From the NCBI GenBank assembly GCA_002633005.1, contig NMRA01001207.1, positions 18,248 through 40,076 of the forward strand: a DNA stretch of 21,829 bases. The letters run 5' to 3'. The notes beneath the pieces were generated by a model. That model searched no databases. It had not been told where the DNA came from and was given only the letters and a program-made list of their open reading frames with translations. The first letter of the stretch is position 1. Every line of letters starts with the position of its first letter. Of this stretch, positions 9,182-18,809 are shown piece by piece. The stretch is from Phoronis australis (Eukaryota > Phoronida > Phoronidae). The position numbers and the translations under genes were made by a program.

Positions 9182-9318
9182 ACGTACCTCGATTGGCGTA
9201 GACCAAATAATATTCCACGAGACATTATTTCGCGTATCTACCGAAACCGGAGATTAAGGTCGATACGCGGAATTATGTCTCGTGGGATATTACTTCATAT
9301 ACGCCACTCTCGGAACGT
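9182..9318. mobile_element. palindromic MITE-like element with 61-bp arms
   Basis: The left arm (9182-9242) and right arm (9258-9318) are reverse complements at about 80% identity without gaps, around a 15-base loop. Both ends read ACGT. The right arm recurs at 18810-18870 at about 90% identity. Small foldback elements of this kind are non-autonomous DNA transposons or repeat-derived hairpins. I could not identify a target-site duplication or a parent transposase. Confidence 0.75.
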
Positions 9319-9517
9319 CTTGTGTGTCTGTACGGGCTCTTCCCCTGTATAAGGACTGGCTCTACTTTCTCGTATTTCACTGTACATAGCATGACGTATA
9401 TAATACCAGTATTTTCATATAAACACCTCGAAAAACGTTCTGTCCCCTTCACAAAATTTGTGATATTTTCTTCAACTTACTACCAATAGGCATAGATTTT
9501 AAATCATTATTTTCTGT

Positions 9518-10048
9518 ATTGAATGTTGGGAAATGTCCCGGTACGTGCAGCACGGAAACGCAGCAGTTTCGGTCCCGACAGCGACTTGTGATACGCGGTT
9601 GACCGTTTCGGTTTTTGTCGTTGAAATCACCGTCCCGTCTGTCGATATCTGGCTAGCAGTCTGGATACTGACTTTCGGTGAACAGGAAAATGTCTGGCAA
9701 CAGCATTCAAGGTGCACCCTGATTCCACCAAACCAATTGCACGTGCTCTTTCCAAAATTGTCAACTTTGCCACCACAGTGTTGTCAAGCAAGAGACTTCA
9801 TTCAAACGAACACCTAAGGCTGACACAGCAATGTGCTTAACCAATAGTGCTCAGGGCCCACGGTAAACAATAATCCCCTCTGTTGGTATTCATTGATCAA
9901 GACAACAATTAAGCAACCAGCCATTATGAGCTTAGGTAAGGAGTGAGGGCAATCTTGAGGATTTTGAAATTGACTTCTGTGGCTTTTCTGAATACCTTGT
10001 ACAACGCAGTGAGTTTCATGAATAATAAAATATTTCCCAACATTCAAT
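9518..10048. repeat. 531-bp segment bounded by a 17-bp perfect inverted repeat
   Basis: ATTGAATGTTGGGAAAT (9518-9534) is exactly reverse-complemented at 10032-10048. Similarity continues weakly outward (TTATTT-like bases on both sides), giving perhaps 26-28 bp in all. Such a pair about 0.5 kb apart suggests a non-autonomous DNA transposon. The interior holds overlapping open frames of 72, 94 and 102 codons on opposite strands (the last runs beyond the right repeat), none with a recognisable domain. No clear target-site duplication was found. Confidence 0.45.
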
Positions 10049-11083
10049 GTGGAAATAAATGAGCTTTGAAATGACGTATAATTTACGCGCATTGATGGTG
10101 ATTTGAAGAATATACCATACATTTTCTGAAGAGGACAGAACCTCTTTTGAGAGGATTATATATGGGATAATAAATCAATAATATCTTCATCGCTGGCAAG
10201 AGCATGCTCACAAATTAGTTCACGTTGGCCGCGCACGCACTGCCAAAGAATGCCTTGGAAATCGACGACATTTCGTGAGTCGGATCAACACATAGTTTCT
10301 CAAAGCACGTCTCAAATCGAGATTAAAAGCTTTTAAAACTTTATATAGGAAGTAAGTTGTGAACATCCATCACCAGGGATCTCTGTTTCTGAAAAGTGAC
10401 AACAATTTGGTCTAACGCTTTCACTTCACCATTGTTGAAAATCGTGTAGTCAAGTAATTATGAGCGTACGACAGTCTACGAATAATTCGTAAAAATTATC
10501 CAAGTAAATATTAGGTAATATGCTTATAATTTCACAGACTTTACTCGTTTGCTCAAGGCAAATTTATCGCAATCTACATGAAATGGTGTTACGTGTACAA
10601 ACATAGGGGAGAAACGCGCATGACCAGCTTTGGAATATTGGCTAGAAACCTATCTTTCGAGATTTTTGTACTTGCAAGCGTAGATAGAATCTGAATTTCA
10701 GTTAGCAGAGAGTGTCTGATGGAAGTGTGGATGGGTGTCAGATCAAAATCGACTACTCATCGATGTTCGTGGTGAACAGTAGATTCGATGAAAGTGTAGA
10801 TAATCAAAAGATAAGTTTAGGGTAACGGAAATCGCTCAATAGAATATCAAAAGAGGGACAATATCTCCAAACGTAAAAAATGTGGGAACATCACTCAAAA
10901 AACTTGGGACACACACAATGTCCCACGCCATAGTAAATCCAAACTTGATGTAAATTTTCATGACGTACAAGGGCTGAGATACAATTTTAGAATAGTGATC
11001 AGTCTCTTAACTTTCAATAACAATTTGGTCAGATTTCCTAAGCAGTATTTGACACCATACTATTTTCAATGCAATATGCAATA
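10049..11083. other. unassigned intergenic DNA
   Basis: AT-rich DNA with no ORF, RNA or repeat termini that I can support. Confidence 0.5.
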
Positions 11084-11085
11084 TA

Positions 11086-11120
11086 TCAGGTGCCCAAAGA
11101 AGTGAGCCACACTTTGACAA
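11086..11120 (+). repeat. left terminal inverted repeat of the mariner element
   Basis: Matches the reverse complement of 12546-12583 with small gaps: TCAGGTG, CCC, then TGAGCCAC and a CTTTG-like block. Confidence 0.8.
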
Positions 11121-11530
11121 GTATATTTTCAGAAAATCACTAACCAAATTCCTTCAAAATTTAAGTAATGCCTCTTCTGGTTGTCATCAATAAGTCTACA
11201 AAGTGTCTCAGAGAAATAATTAAAACATTTTGGAAATACCCTGAAATTCAAAAAAGCGGAGTAAAAAAATGCAATATCTTTCATCATGTTCATGCTGCGC
11301 TGGCGTCTGTTAGTCAAAAATTGCCTGCCAGGGTCTCAAGCCTACTGTTTCTTTATTGTCAGATCTGTACCAAAATTAGTTCTGTCCAATATTTCGATTT
11401 GTAAGGACGAGTTTGAGTGGAAGTCATCAATTTACAATTGAAACCTGTTTCAAGGAGAACGGGCGAAGAGGAAGAAGATAGGTAAGGCAGTTCCCCATGA
11501 AAAGCGACTGTAAATAAACTGTATGCTTAA

Positions 11531-12260
11531 GTACGCAAGACAGGACCTGTTGCACGTAAAAGTGACAGTTGGAGAGTCAAGGTAACGTTTTCGAAAGAAA
11601 ACGAGGATCATGTTGAGGAAACGATTCAATCCCAGGTGGACAGCTCCAGGAATCACAAATCTCTAAGCGAAGTCGCAAGGGATTTACAAGTGAGCAAGTC
11701 TGATGTGCAAAGAATGGCGAAGAATGCGAGTATTAAGGAGAGATCAAAACGTTAGAAGGAAAAGAAGAACTCGATGTCGCTACTTTCATGACCGCTTTTC
11801 AGCCACTGATGCGAAAAAAAAACCTTTTTCACTGACGAAAAAGACTTTACGCTAGAAATCGATAAGCATTACCAAAACGATCGTGTTTATGGGAGACACA
11901 AACGAGAAACTCAGCCTTCTCCACTCTTTCTTGAGACTTCCAGGTTTTTTTAAAAAGTAGTGGTTTCCGCGGGATTACCTTGGAAAGGAAAAACAAATAC
12001 TCATTTGATTGACACTGATAGTGCCAAAGTTAACAATAAATGCTACATGCAGTTATTGCATGAAAATCTTCTCCCAGATTACAGGAAACAATTACGTGAT
12101 TCAGCCAGGTGGGGCTCCTTCACACACTAACAAGATAACCCAGGCTCATTTGGAGGAGGCCACAACACCTGACTGCAATCCAAATAACTATGCCCTATGG
12201 GACTCACTGAAAGACAACGTTTACCGGGTGATGAGAGGCAAATTGGCTGAGCATGAGTGA
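11531..12260 (+). pseudogene. mariner/Tc1-like transposase pseudogene
   Basis: Transposase-like protein can be read only in pieces. The 11531-11752 piece holds a helix-turn-helix-like SLSEVARDLQVSKSDVQRM and ends at TAG (11753-11755). After a frame change at the A-run (11815-11822) comes FFTDEKDFTL and NDRVYG, the first catalytic-Asp block, up to a stop at 11951-11953. Then follow VVVSAG, WKGKTNTHLID, LLPDYRKQ and, after another shift, GGAPSHT, PDCNPNNYALWDSL and VYR up to the TGA at 12258-12260. The second catalytic Asp, expected in QDGAPSHT, reads Gly (GGT, 12108-12110). The third acidic residue, expected in a NPxDY motif, appears as Asn (AAC, 12186-12188). The usual WPPQS region before it is missing. 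The copy is therefore catalytically dead. The subfamily (D34D, D37D or D37E) cannot be settled because of the deletion. Confidence 0.85.
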
Positions 12261-12545
12261 AAAGAAGGATAATTATGTCATGGGAGGAAATCTCAATGGA
12301 AGAAATACGGAAAAGCATTTCTGGTTGAAAGAAGTAGAACCCTGTAGTCGTGGAGGAAGATGGTGGCCATCTTGAGCTTAGCCTAAAATATGCGAGCTTC
12401 CCTTTGATATTTTGTTTTTTGACCTAATGTTTCTAGGTTTGACAGTTCTCGCACAATTGGACACAGATTTCTTTGATATTTTGTACGTTTGTTGATGATA
12501 GCCAAAGGTTAATCTTTAAGAAATTTATCCTTTGCTGTGAAATTA

Positions 12546-12583
12546 CGTTTCAAAAAGTGGCTCAATTTTTGGGGGACACCTGA
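12546..12583 (-). repeat. right terminal inverted repeat of the mariner element
   Basis: Ends GGGGGACACCTGA immediately before the flanking TA, and mirrors the left end with a few mismatches and gaps. Confidence 0.8.
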
Positions 12584-13320
12584 TATACATTATCACTGCA
12601 GCGGGGTTAACTAGGACCAACCTGGCATAGACCACATTACACCACAAGTGCACATGCGCAATGTGGGCCTTTTTTCTTAGCTGTGTAGCCTCGCTAGCCG
12701 TATGAAGTTGCTGTTTAGGTTTGATCATTTGTGTTTGATTTCTTTGTAAAGAATAAATGGAGTTTTTTTGGGAATTATTAACTTGTTACGTATAAGCTCG
12801 CTATTTTTTGTTAGGAAAAGAGCTACTTTTAAGACAGTGTTTAGCAAAAACGTCACATTCTGTCGCTGTGGCATCGTAATTTTGCGACAAACAATAAAAT
12901 TGTGGGTAATAATAGGAGAACTGCGTAAGAGAACGAGACGGGATCGGCCGAGTCACTGTAGCCAGAGCGTAAATGAAAAATGACAAAGATTTTCGCACTG
13001 GTCATACTCCCGGTGCGAATGATTTCTTTGGGTATGTGAAATTACTGCCGGTCTTACTGAAAATTACTACCGAGATTTGTTTTCCAAGTAAAATGGAATT
13101 TCCTGTTGAACATTTTCATGGAAAACTGCGCTGTTTATGCATTTAGCCCGCGTACCACCAGGGGAGGTAAGTCAGAGTCGGCTACCACAACACCACCATG
13201 GGGAACTAACGTTTGACCAAGGAGTTTAGTACAGTAGGAGATAGTTCACTTGTGAGTTCGCTTTTATCGCTACTACTAGCGCCCACAAGTGGTGAATAAG
13301 CAACGGTCAAGTAGAAAGCA
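12584..13320. other. unassigned DNA with a small hairpin
   Basis: No gene is supported. A 10-bp stem with one G-T pair is formed by 12992-13001 and 13010-13019 (TTCGCAC with GTGCGAA). CACTTGTG and CACAAGTG form an inverted pair near 13250-13295, just upstream of the THAP fragment. Confidence 0.4.
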
Positions 13321-13328
13321 CGTGAACA

Positions 13329-13451
13329 ATGGGGAAGGGCGTATTTTGCAGTGCAATAAATTGCACTAATTCATCCACGAATACGCCAGACGTGTCATTT
13401 TTTACGTTTCCTGTGGATCCAGAAACGCAAGGATTATTTGTTATTCAATAA
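13329..13451 (+). pseudogene. THAP zinc-finger domain fragment (40 codons)
   Basis: The frame opens MGKGVFCSAINC and continues to VSFFTFPVDPE, then stops after 40 codons. This is the N-terminal half of a THAP domain: the first two zinc ligands (Cys7 and Cys12, C-x4-C) and the conserved F-x-x-FP motif close to the start methionine. The later half (the conserved Trp and the C-x2-H ligands) is absent and I found no good splice donor before the stop. THAP domains bind DNA in host transcription factors and in transposases such as P-element and Kolobok types. Given the repeat-rich setting I favour a transposon remnant, but a first exon of a host THAP gene with an unrecognised donor is possible. Confidence 0.6.
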
Positions 13452-13710
13452 TATGATACATTGTGTATCATTTTGTGTGTAATTGTGTTCACGGTTGGAC
13501 GACAAGTCGATCGCAGTCGCGGTGCCGCTGTCGTCTGCAATGAAGGCTACTGCACAGGCTACGCTCTTCCTTCTGCAGATACTTTGTTGTCAATGCGCGT
13601 CTATTAAAATCCGCACGAACTTGGTTGCATCTCCAAATTTACAACGCGTGCGATACTGGACGGAGGAGGGCCAGAAACTATCCCGGTGCCTATCCTCTGA
13701 CGTCACCACA

Positions 13711-13744
13711 GAAACAGAAAGAGAAACAGAAAGAGAAACAGAAA
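13711..13744. repeat. 12-bp tandem repeat, about 2.8 copies
   Basis: GAAACAGAAAGA at 13711-13722 and 13723-13734, then a partial copy at 13735-13744. It adds T-E-R-E repeats to an otherwise unrecognisable 89-codon frame (13483-13752) downstream of the THAP fragment. Confidence 0.9.
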
Positions 13745-13752
13745 ATCATTAG

Positions 13753-14505
13753 TGGGGGAACATCATAATAAAATACGTGTTGTGGTAGTGGTGAATTGTC
13801 TTGCTTTCTTCTACTTGCTTGTGTTACACCTACTGCACCAACCAATTGTCTGCACTGGTAGCCGCCTGGTGTATTCAATGGGGAACACATTCAAAATTGT
13901 TGGGTGGACATGAAACGGCAGTGAGCCGGGAGCAATTTGTAATGAAAAGTTGGAAAACACCCAGGATGGTACTGGGGCATGATGACCATCAGTCTTTACA
14001 AGCAAAAATCTTTGGGGTTATGCTTAAAATGAGGGCCAAATCTAATCACCATCTCAGTACATGTTGTCAAAGGTCAGGGGAACAACCAAAATTTGTGACG
14101 ATAAGATAGGCTCAACACTCATATCGCATACCCCATTGCTTTTTATCTGTTTAGCACTCCTGCCATGCAACCCCTGAGAGTCAGTCAACACCCATTTGGC
14201 GCCCACCTGCTTTGCATTCCTCCCTTGTACACTTTTGCTGGCACCTGGAGGCAACTCCCCTTCGAAGCCCCATTAGCAATAACTAAAATTATGTATTTTA
14301 TGGAGGTATGAAATGTTATGAGCAACTGTAATTTGCCTTATTGAGAACTCAAACATGAAACAAAACCATGATGGCTTTTGAAGGAAGCTTCAAGTGAATG
14401 GATATTAGTTTACGTATTTAACCCGATGTCAATCACACAGTAATTTTATTGCACGTCGAACGTCATTCAAAACATGGTTCGGACTCTGCCGCTAAATTAG
14501 TGATG
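13753..14505. other. unassigned DNA
   Basis: Short open frames only (for example 13801-14109 on the plus strand), without domains or splice context. Confidence 0.4.
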
Positions 14506-14509
14506 CTTA

Positions 14510-14557
14510 TTCGCCGCTTAGGGCGCCAGTTTTTCGACCGATAACTATTGCGGCGAA
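14510..14557. repeat. 8-bp inverted repeat
   Basis: TTCGCCGC (14510-14517) and GCGGCGAA (14550-14557) are perfect reverse complements, in a GC-richer patch. They could be part of a repeat terminus; there is no further support. Confidence 0.45.
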
Positions 14558-14782
14558 AGGCAAGATGGTAGAGTGAACTCGCCTATTCACTCCTTGGTTT
14601 GATTCACACCATTTATATGCTCTAACACTGATCCATATCATCGGGCTTAGACAGTACGGGAAATTTGATTGTGCTTGAGAACTTATTCAGCGCAATAAGT
14701 CACCATCTGCGACAAGCCGGTATTTAGTGCCTGGTCTTAAATAATAGCCAACTCTCAGTTCTGTCCATCCCCAGAAACCTCT

Positions 14783-14997
14783 CTTATGGGGGAGTGATTG
14801 GGAATGGAGACGCCAACTCTCTTATAGGCCAAGGGTTGTAGCTTCAATCGTTTCATCTTGTGACCTTGTCAGGGGGGGTCAACTTATGGGTGAGTGATTG
14901 GGAATGAAGACGCCAACTCTCTTATAGGCCAAGGGCTGTAGCTTCAGTCCTTTCATCCTCTGACCTTATGGGTGAGTGATTGGAAAAAGACGCCACT
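14783..14997. repeat. 82-100-bp tandem repeat, about 2.3 copies
   Basis: Copy 1 is 14783-14882 (100 bp), copy 2 is 14883-14964 (82 bp) and copy 3 is partial (14965-14997). Each begins CTTATGGG followed by GAGTGATTGG and GACGCCA. Copy 2 lacks the roughly 18-bp G-rich end of copy 1. Copies 1 and 2 differ at only a few other bases, so the duplication is fairly recent. Confidence 0.9.
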
Positions 14998-14999
14998 GC

Positions 15000-15400
15000 C
15001 CTGAATTCGACGAATATCAACAAAACACTGCATTCAAATACTGAACAGTCCAACTATTTCTCATGTGCTCTAATAATCCTCCCTGCAACAAATCATTGAT
15101 TTTGCGAGAAGCCGATGATACGATTTTAAAAGAATGCCATGCAAGCATAAAACAAAATACCACAGCAGGTGAGCTGCGTGCTTAATGACTTCATTATCTA
15201 TATTAATATAGAATTCAAGAATATACTTTCCGATAAATTTACTGGAATTGCAGCAGACGATACGTAATTTTTGTCAATTACAGAAATTAATGTTATTGTT
15301 TGTATGATTTTTCTCAAAACAACATAATAAAATGTATTACATTGTATAGAGAAAGATTCAAAGAAAGTGTGCAGTCAGTAGACACAACATTCAACATCAT
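15000..15400. other. unassigned AT-rich DNA
   Basis: No gene or repeat is recognised between the tandem repeat and the fold-back array. Confidence 0.5.
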
Positions 15401-15856
15401 ACAAGGTACCTAAACTACACGGTCAACGGACTCATAAACACGGGGCACGGACGAATGAACACGACTCACGGACCTGCAAACACCGTCCACTGACTCACAA
15501 ACACGGGAACGGACTCACAAAACACGATCCACGCACCCAAATACACGGGACACGGACTCCTATTCTCGAGGAAACACGGTTAACGGACCGCCAAACAAGG
15601 GTCACGGACTCATCGGCTTCCTGGGTCAACTGACATCTCCATTTTGTCCGTGACCCGTGTTTGGAAGTCCGTTAACCGTGTTTCCTCGGGAATATGAGTC
15701 CGTGTCCCGTGTATTTGGGTGCGTGGATCGTGTTTTGTGAGTCCGTTCCCGTGTCTGTGAGTCAGTGGACGGTGTTTGCAGGTCTGTGAGTCGTGTTCAT
15801 GCGTCCGTGCCCCGTGTTTATATGAGTCCGTTGACCGTGTAGTTTAGGTACCTTGT
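15401..15856. mobile_element. fold-back element with about 210-bp arms made of 21-bp units
   Basis: The left arm (15401-15609) and right arm (15646-15856) are near-complete reverse complements around a 36-base spacer. They start ACAAGGTACC and end GGTACCTTGT. Each arm is itself an imperfect tandem array of about eight to nine units near ACGGACTCACAAACACGGG plus two or three bases. A TAGACAC direct repeat lies outside (15379-15385 and 15859-15865), but 15 bases separate it from the left arm, so it is only a weak target-site candidate. Tandem units inside long terminal inverted repeats recall fold-back transposons such as Drosophila FB. No transposase is present. Confidence 0.9.
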
Positions 15857-15859
15857 CCT

Positions 15860-17135
15860 AGACACTACCTTCTTCAGCTTTCAAATATGTCTACTCTAGC
15901 GCTGAATAATAGACAAATATCTTGAGTTGGCACAAAGATAGAACCTAAAATATCCAAAATGATTTTGAATTCGGTTCCATGTACAAAGCTAACACCCCCG
16001 GGGCCTGGGCATCATCATTAATCACGTTGTAAAATAAACTTGACGTTTTGTGAGAAAGTAAACGCACATGGGTTTCAAGGACTCTGGGGGACATAAAGTA
16101 TCAATTTCGGAGTACTTGAACTTGACAACCTTCAAGCGGTTTTACTCCTGGGCTCCGTGAAGGAAGCAAACATTGGTTTTAGACAACTTACCTCTTTAAA
16201 ATTGGCCTCAACTTGTTCCAAAGAACTGTCACTTCGTTACTTCTTGAGACCTGGGTCGTTGCATAAAATGACACACCGCGTCAAGTCAATTTGGAATGCC
16301 TGGTCTCAAGCACTAAAACGGTTAGAAAATTAGATGGTGATTCAATAAAATGCTAGTATTTCTTGTCAGAAATATAACTTCAGAAATCAGTACTGCCCGC
16401 AGACTGAGTGGACTTGATTCACAGAAGACTCTGATGCGTGGAAGTTGTGTTCGTACGGCTTCAAACAAGCAAAGTCTGCCGATATGGCTAAGTTTAACTC
16501 ATTATCTGTTTCACCAATAGCCCAAATGTCGTCTTCACCCCCATCTCCATACGTCAAGCTCACAGCTCTCCAAGTCTTCGTGGCTTACAAACTCATAGTT
16601 CCACCGCCTACACTTTGCAGAGGCAGTGGCAGCATAGACCATACTACATGGACCACCAATTTCGTATATTTTCAACGGAAGAAACCTGTTATCTTACGCA
16701 TATTATCAAGCCGTGACGTCGCAATTCACTATCGTTACCTGGCAGACATATCACGTTTTACTTCGGGTAAGTCTGTCGTCTGATACTCATGGTAATATTG
16801 TCGTGATTTAATTGAATTGAACGCTCGTAAAACGTTAACTTCTTAAATAATGAAAGTTAAAATGCAAGCCGGCGCCTCTCAAAATTTGCGGACTCTACTA
16901 TTGGAAGACTTTGAACAATGTTTCAATGTCAAAACCATTTTTGTAGTAGACAGTAAAATAGGTGCAAAAATTTCCCGGCACGATGTACTAACTGGAAGTT
17001 GAGTTTGCTATGTTTACAGAGTGACGCCTGGTCTACGAGATTTCGTATGAAAATGTCAGAGTTGCGAATCTACTGTCTATAATCACTACTTTCCTCCAAT
17101 ACATATATGCTGTCAGCTTCATGCTATAAAGTCAT
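15860..17135. other. unassigned DNA
   Basis: No secure gene. A plus-strand frame of 112 codons (16445-16783) ends beside a GTAAGT donor-like site but has no recognisable domain. CTTGAGACC (16243-16251) and GGTCTCAAG (16302-16310) form a 9-bp inverted repeat. Confidence 0.4.
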
Positions 17136-17391
17136 TATACCAGTGGCGGATCTAGGATATCACAAGGGGGGGCCAACATTTTGTCCGGCTGTAAGCATTT
17201 GCGCGAACCACGAATGTAGATGCGCATAGCACTGAATGGGGGGAGGTCGGGAGGGGGGGGGGTCCCCTCCCGCCCAGGAAATTTTTCTGTTTTTTCTTCT
17301 AAAAATCAAGCATTTTCCTTGGTTCCTGAAGTATTATGCAAGAAAAACAGGCAAAAAACACGGAGAAAGTGTCAAACAGGAAAACCTTAAA

Positions 17392-17462
17392 GTACCAGAG
17401 ACTCGAACTCACGACCTGGCGAATAGACCGTGCGCGCGCTTTACCACTACACCACCACTACT
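17392..17462 (-). ncRNA. tRNA-like Pol III promoter (SINE-type head), copy 1
   Basis: Read on the minus strand, TGGTGTAGTGG (17444-17454) fits the tRNA A box. GAGTTCGAGTC (17400-17410) fits the B box at a tRNA-like spacing of about 44 bases. A full cloverleaf does not form: the T stem has only about three pairs and the acceptor stem is not recognisable. It is a tRNA-derived sequence such as a SINE head, not a functional tRNA gene. Confidence 0.65.
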
Positions 17463-17572
17463 TAGCTACTAACAACATAATAAGAGACCTACTTGTTTAT
17501 GGTCCACAGCATTTGCGCGCGAAACCTACTTCTTTTTGTAATGCTTATTACACGTTTTATATTTTGTGCAAT

Positions 17573-17608
17573 CATAGATTATAGACAACTATAGTCTATG
17601 GTGCAATC
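17573..17608. repeat. copy-specific hairpin insertion between GTGCAATC repeats
   Basis: GTGCAATC occurs at 17566-17573 and 17601-17608. Between them CATAGATTATAG (17573-17584) and CTATAGTCTATG (17589-17600) form a 12-bp stem with one mismatch around ACAA. The homologous site in the other copy (minus strand near 20632-20642) has a single GTGCAATC and no hairpin, so 35 bp were gained here. Confidence 0.85.
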
Positions 17609-18454
17609 GGTTTTTAACAAATTTCTTGTATTTGAAATAGTCTTCAAATGCCCAAAACACCAAATCCGTTTTTCGTGTTGGCAATAATGACGGTATTGCT
17701 TTGGAAATCGTCTTAAGTTAAGGTTTGAGAAAGAGAGAATTATGAGTTTCTGAGTGATTCACTAAGGCTTCGATAAAAATTCACATCTTACCAGCAGCTC
17801 CTGTTTTTCCATCGTCACTCAGGTTCCATTTTCTTCAACAACTGAAGTAAATTTTCTTCATTGCACGGTGGAGCAGACGACGGGAACGGAGTCGTAGTGC
17901 GCAGCGCCACTGCCGGTCGCCTAGGACATCGCGGGAGAGCCTATGCTTAGCCATAGTTCCGTTACGAATGCGCCGTGTTCCGAATTTAACATTTGAAATT
18001 GGATCGAGCCTCCCAAACCTAAAACTGCACACATTTAAATCTTGTTTCATCCGTATAATTTTAATTACCGGGGTTAATTAATAAACTCCCTACGCTCTTG
18101 CTGTTTTATTTTTTTGCGGCAGCCAAGTGGTTCTCCGGGCCCATGCCCCCCGCTCTAAATCCGGCTGTGTATACACAGTCTAAAACCTCAAAAAGTACAA
18201 CAATGCTTTGTAGGGACGCTGTAATAGACGTAGTAATGAAAATCTATAGGCTTCTTGAGGTAATGTTCAGTAACGCTAGGACCTACGCTAGGACGTCACT
18301 AAAGTCCAGCAAAACTCAGGTGTCTTCATTTAAAATACACGGATATATCTCATGTAATCTCGCAAAACCTTGCTTTTTAGCGAGCTTCTGGTGTTATTGA
18401 ACTCTACGGGTCTATAGAACAAAGTTGTAAGAACTGAAAGTGACTGAACAAGGC

Positions 18455-18780
18455 TTCACGACGTGTTTTTGGAATTTGCTCACTATGTTCACGAGATATC
18501 AAGAGGAATCAGAGGAATGTTACAGGGCTACGCGTATTTATCCCATACGCGTTGAATATGTCGAGGGAAATACGGCCAAGTAATAATGCTTTCCGTATTC
18601 ACCTCCCGCACTACTTCAACAGTGACCTCTGACATTGAAGGTATAAAAGGTAGGTCAATGTTGACTCGACGTCGTTAGCCGGTTAGATCATCAAACTTTC
18701 GGAAAATAGCTTAGAGTAACACAATTGTAGCAGTTTAAATACCACTCAACATGCAACCAGGTTTCAATCTTAACATCTGG
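18455..18780 (+). repeat. dispersed repeat module, copy B, with TATA box and short ORF
   Basis: Second copy of the module at 8430-8832. It contains TATAAAAGG (18642-18650) about 100 bases before an ATG (18751-18753). From that ATG a frame of 49 codons runs to TGA (18898-18900), passing through the adjacent palindrome half. Its first ten codons read MQPGFNLNIW, against M-Q-S-G-P-K-H-N-I-W in the other copy. The differences are mostly amino-acid changing, so I do not call a gene. A promoter plus leader of a former mobile element is the likeliest reading. Confidence 0.6.
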
Positions 18781-18809
18781 AACAGGACTGTTTATTGTAT
18801 GACGGTCTC

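Larger units (their letters stand above)
11086..12583 (+). mobile_element. complete but inactive mariner/Tc1-superfamily transposon
   Basis: The element is 1,498 bp, a usual mariner size, and is flanked by TA dinucleotides (11084-11085 and 12584-12585), the superfamily's target-site duplication. The left end begins TCAGGTGCCC and continues to TGAGCCAC. The right end read in reverse begins TCAGGTGTCCCC and also continues to TGAGCCAC, giving imperfect terminal inverted repeats of about 30 bp. A broken transposase lies between them in plus orientation. It inserted into an AT-rich site and has accumulated stops, frameshifts and small deletions, so it cannot move by itself. Confidence 0.88.
17141..18169 (-). 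mobile_element. non-autonomous terminal-inverted-repeat element carrying a tRNA-like sequence, copy 1
   Basis: The left end reads CAGTGGCGGATCTAG and the right end, reversed, CACAGCCGGATTTAG: 11 of 15 bases match without gaps. TATAC borders both ends (17136-17140 and 18170-18174) and is a candidate target-site duplication. Most of the element (about 17336-18169) is a reverse-oriented, roughly 85-90% identical match to 20100-20880. It holds a tRNA-like Pol III promoter on the minus strand, a G-rich tract near 17238-17262, and a 35-bp insertion absent from the other copy. It encodes no transposase. Ends of the CAGTGGCGGAT type occur on hAT-like elements, but a 5-bp duplication would not fit hAT, so the class is open. 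Confidence 0.75.

Noticed and set aside
15379-15865. TAGACAC as the target-site duplication of the fold-back element
   Set aside because: It lies 15 bases outside the left arm but only 2 bases outside the right arm, so a chance match is as likely.
16406-16783. 112-codon plus-strand ORF next to a GTAAGT donor, and an overlapping minus-strand frame with a DDIWAIGE-like, tectonin-like stretch
   Set aside because: The two frames exclude each other, each is bounded by nearby stops, and the resemblance to tectonin repeats is too short to support.
17392-17462. Functional tRNA gene
   Set aside because: A and B boxes are present but the acceptor stem and T stem do not pair, and the sequence lies inside a repeated element.
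17835-18050. Arginine-rich 71-codon minus-strand ORF with a similar ORF at 20206-20426
   Set aside because: The two proteins look alike only because the DNA is a repeat. The base differences I could compare are mostly amino-acid changing, with C-to-T type changes, and copy 2 is frameshifted by a G run, so there is no sign of purifying selection.
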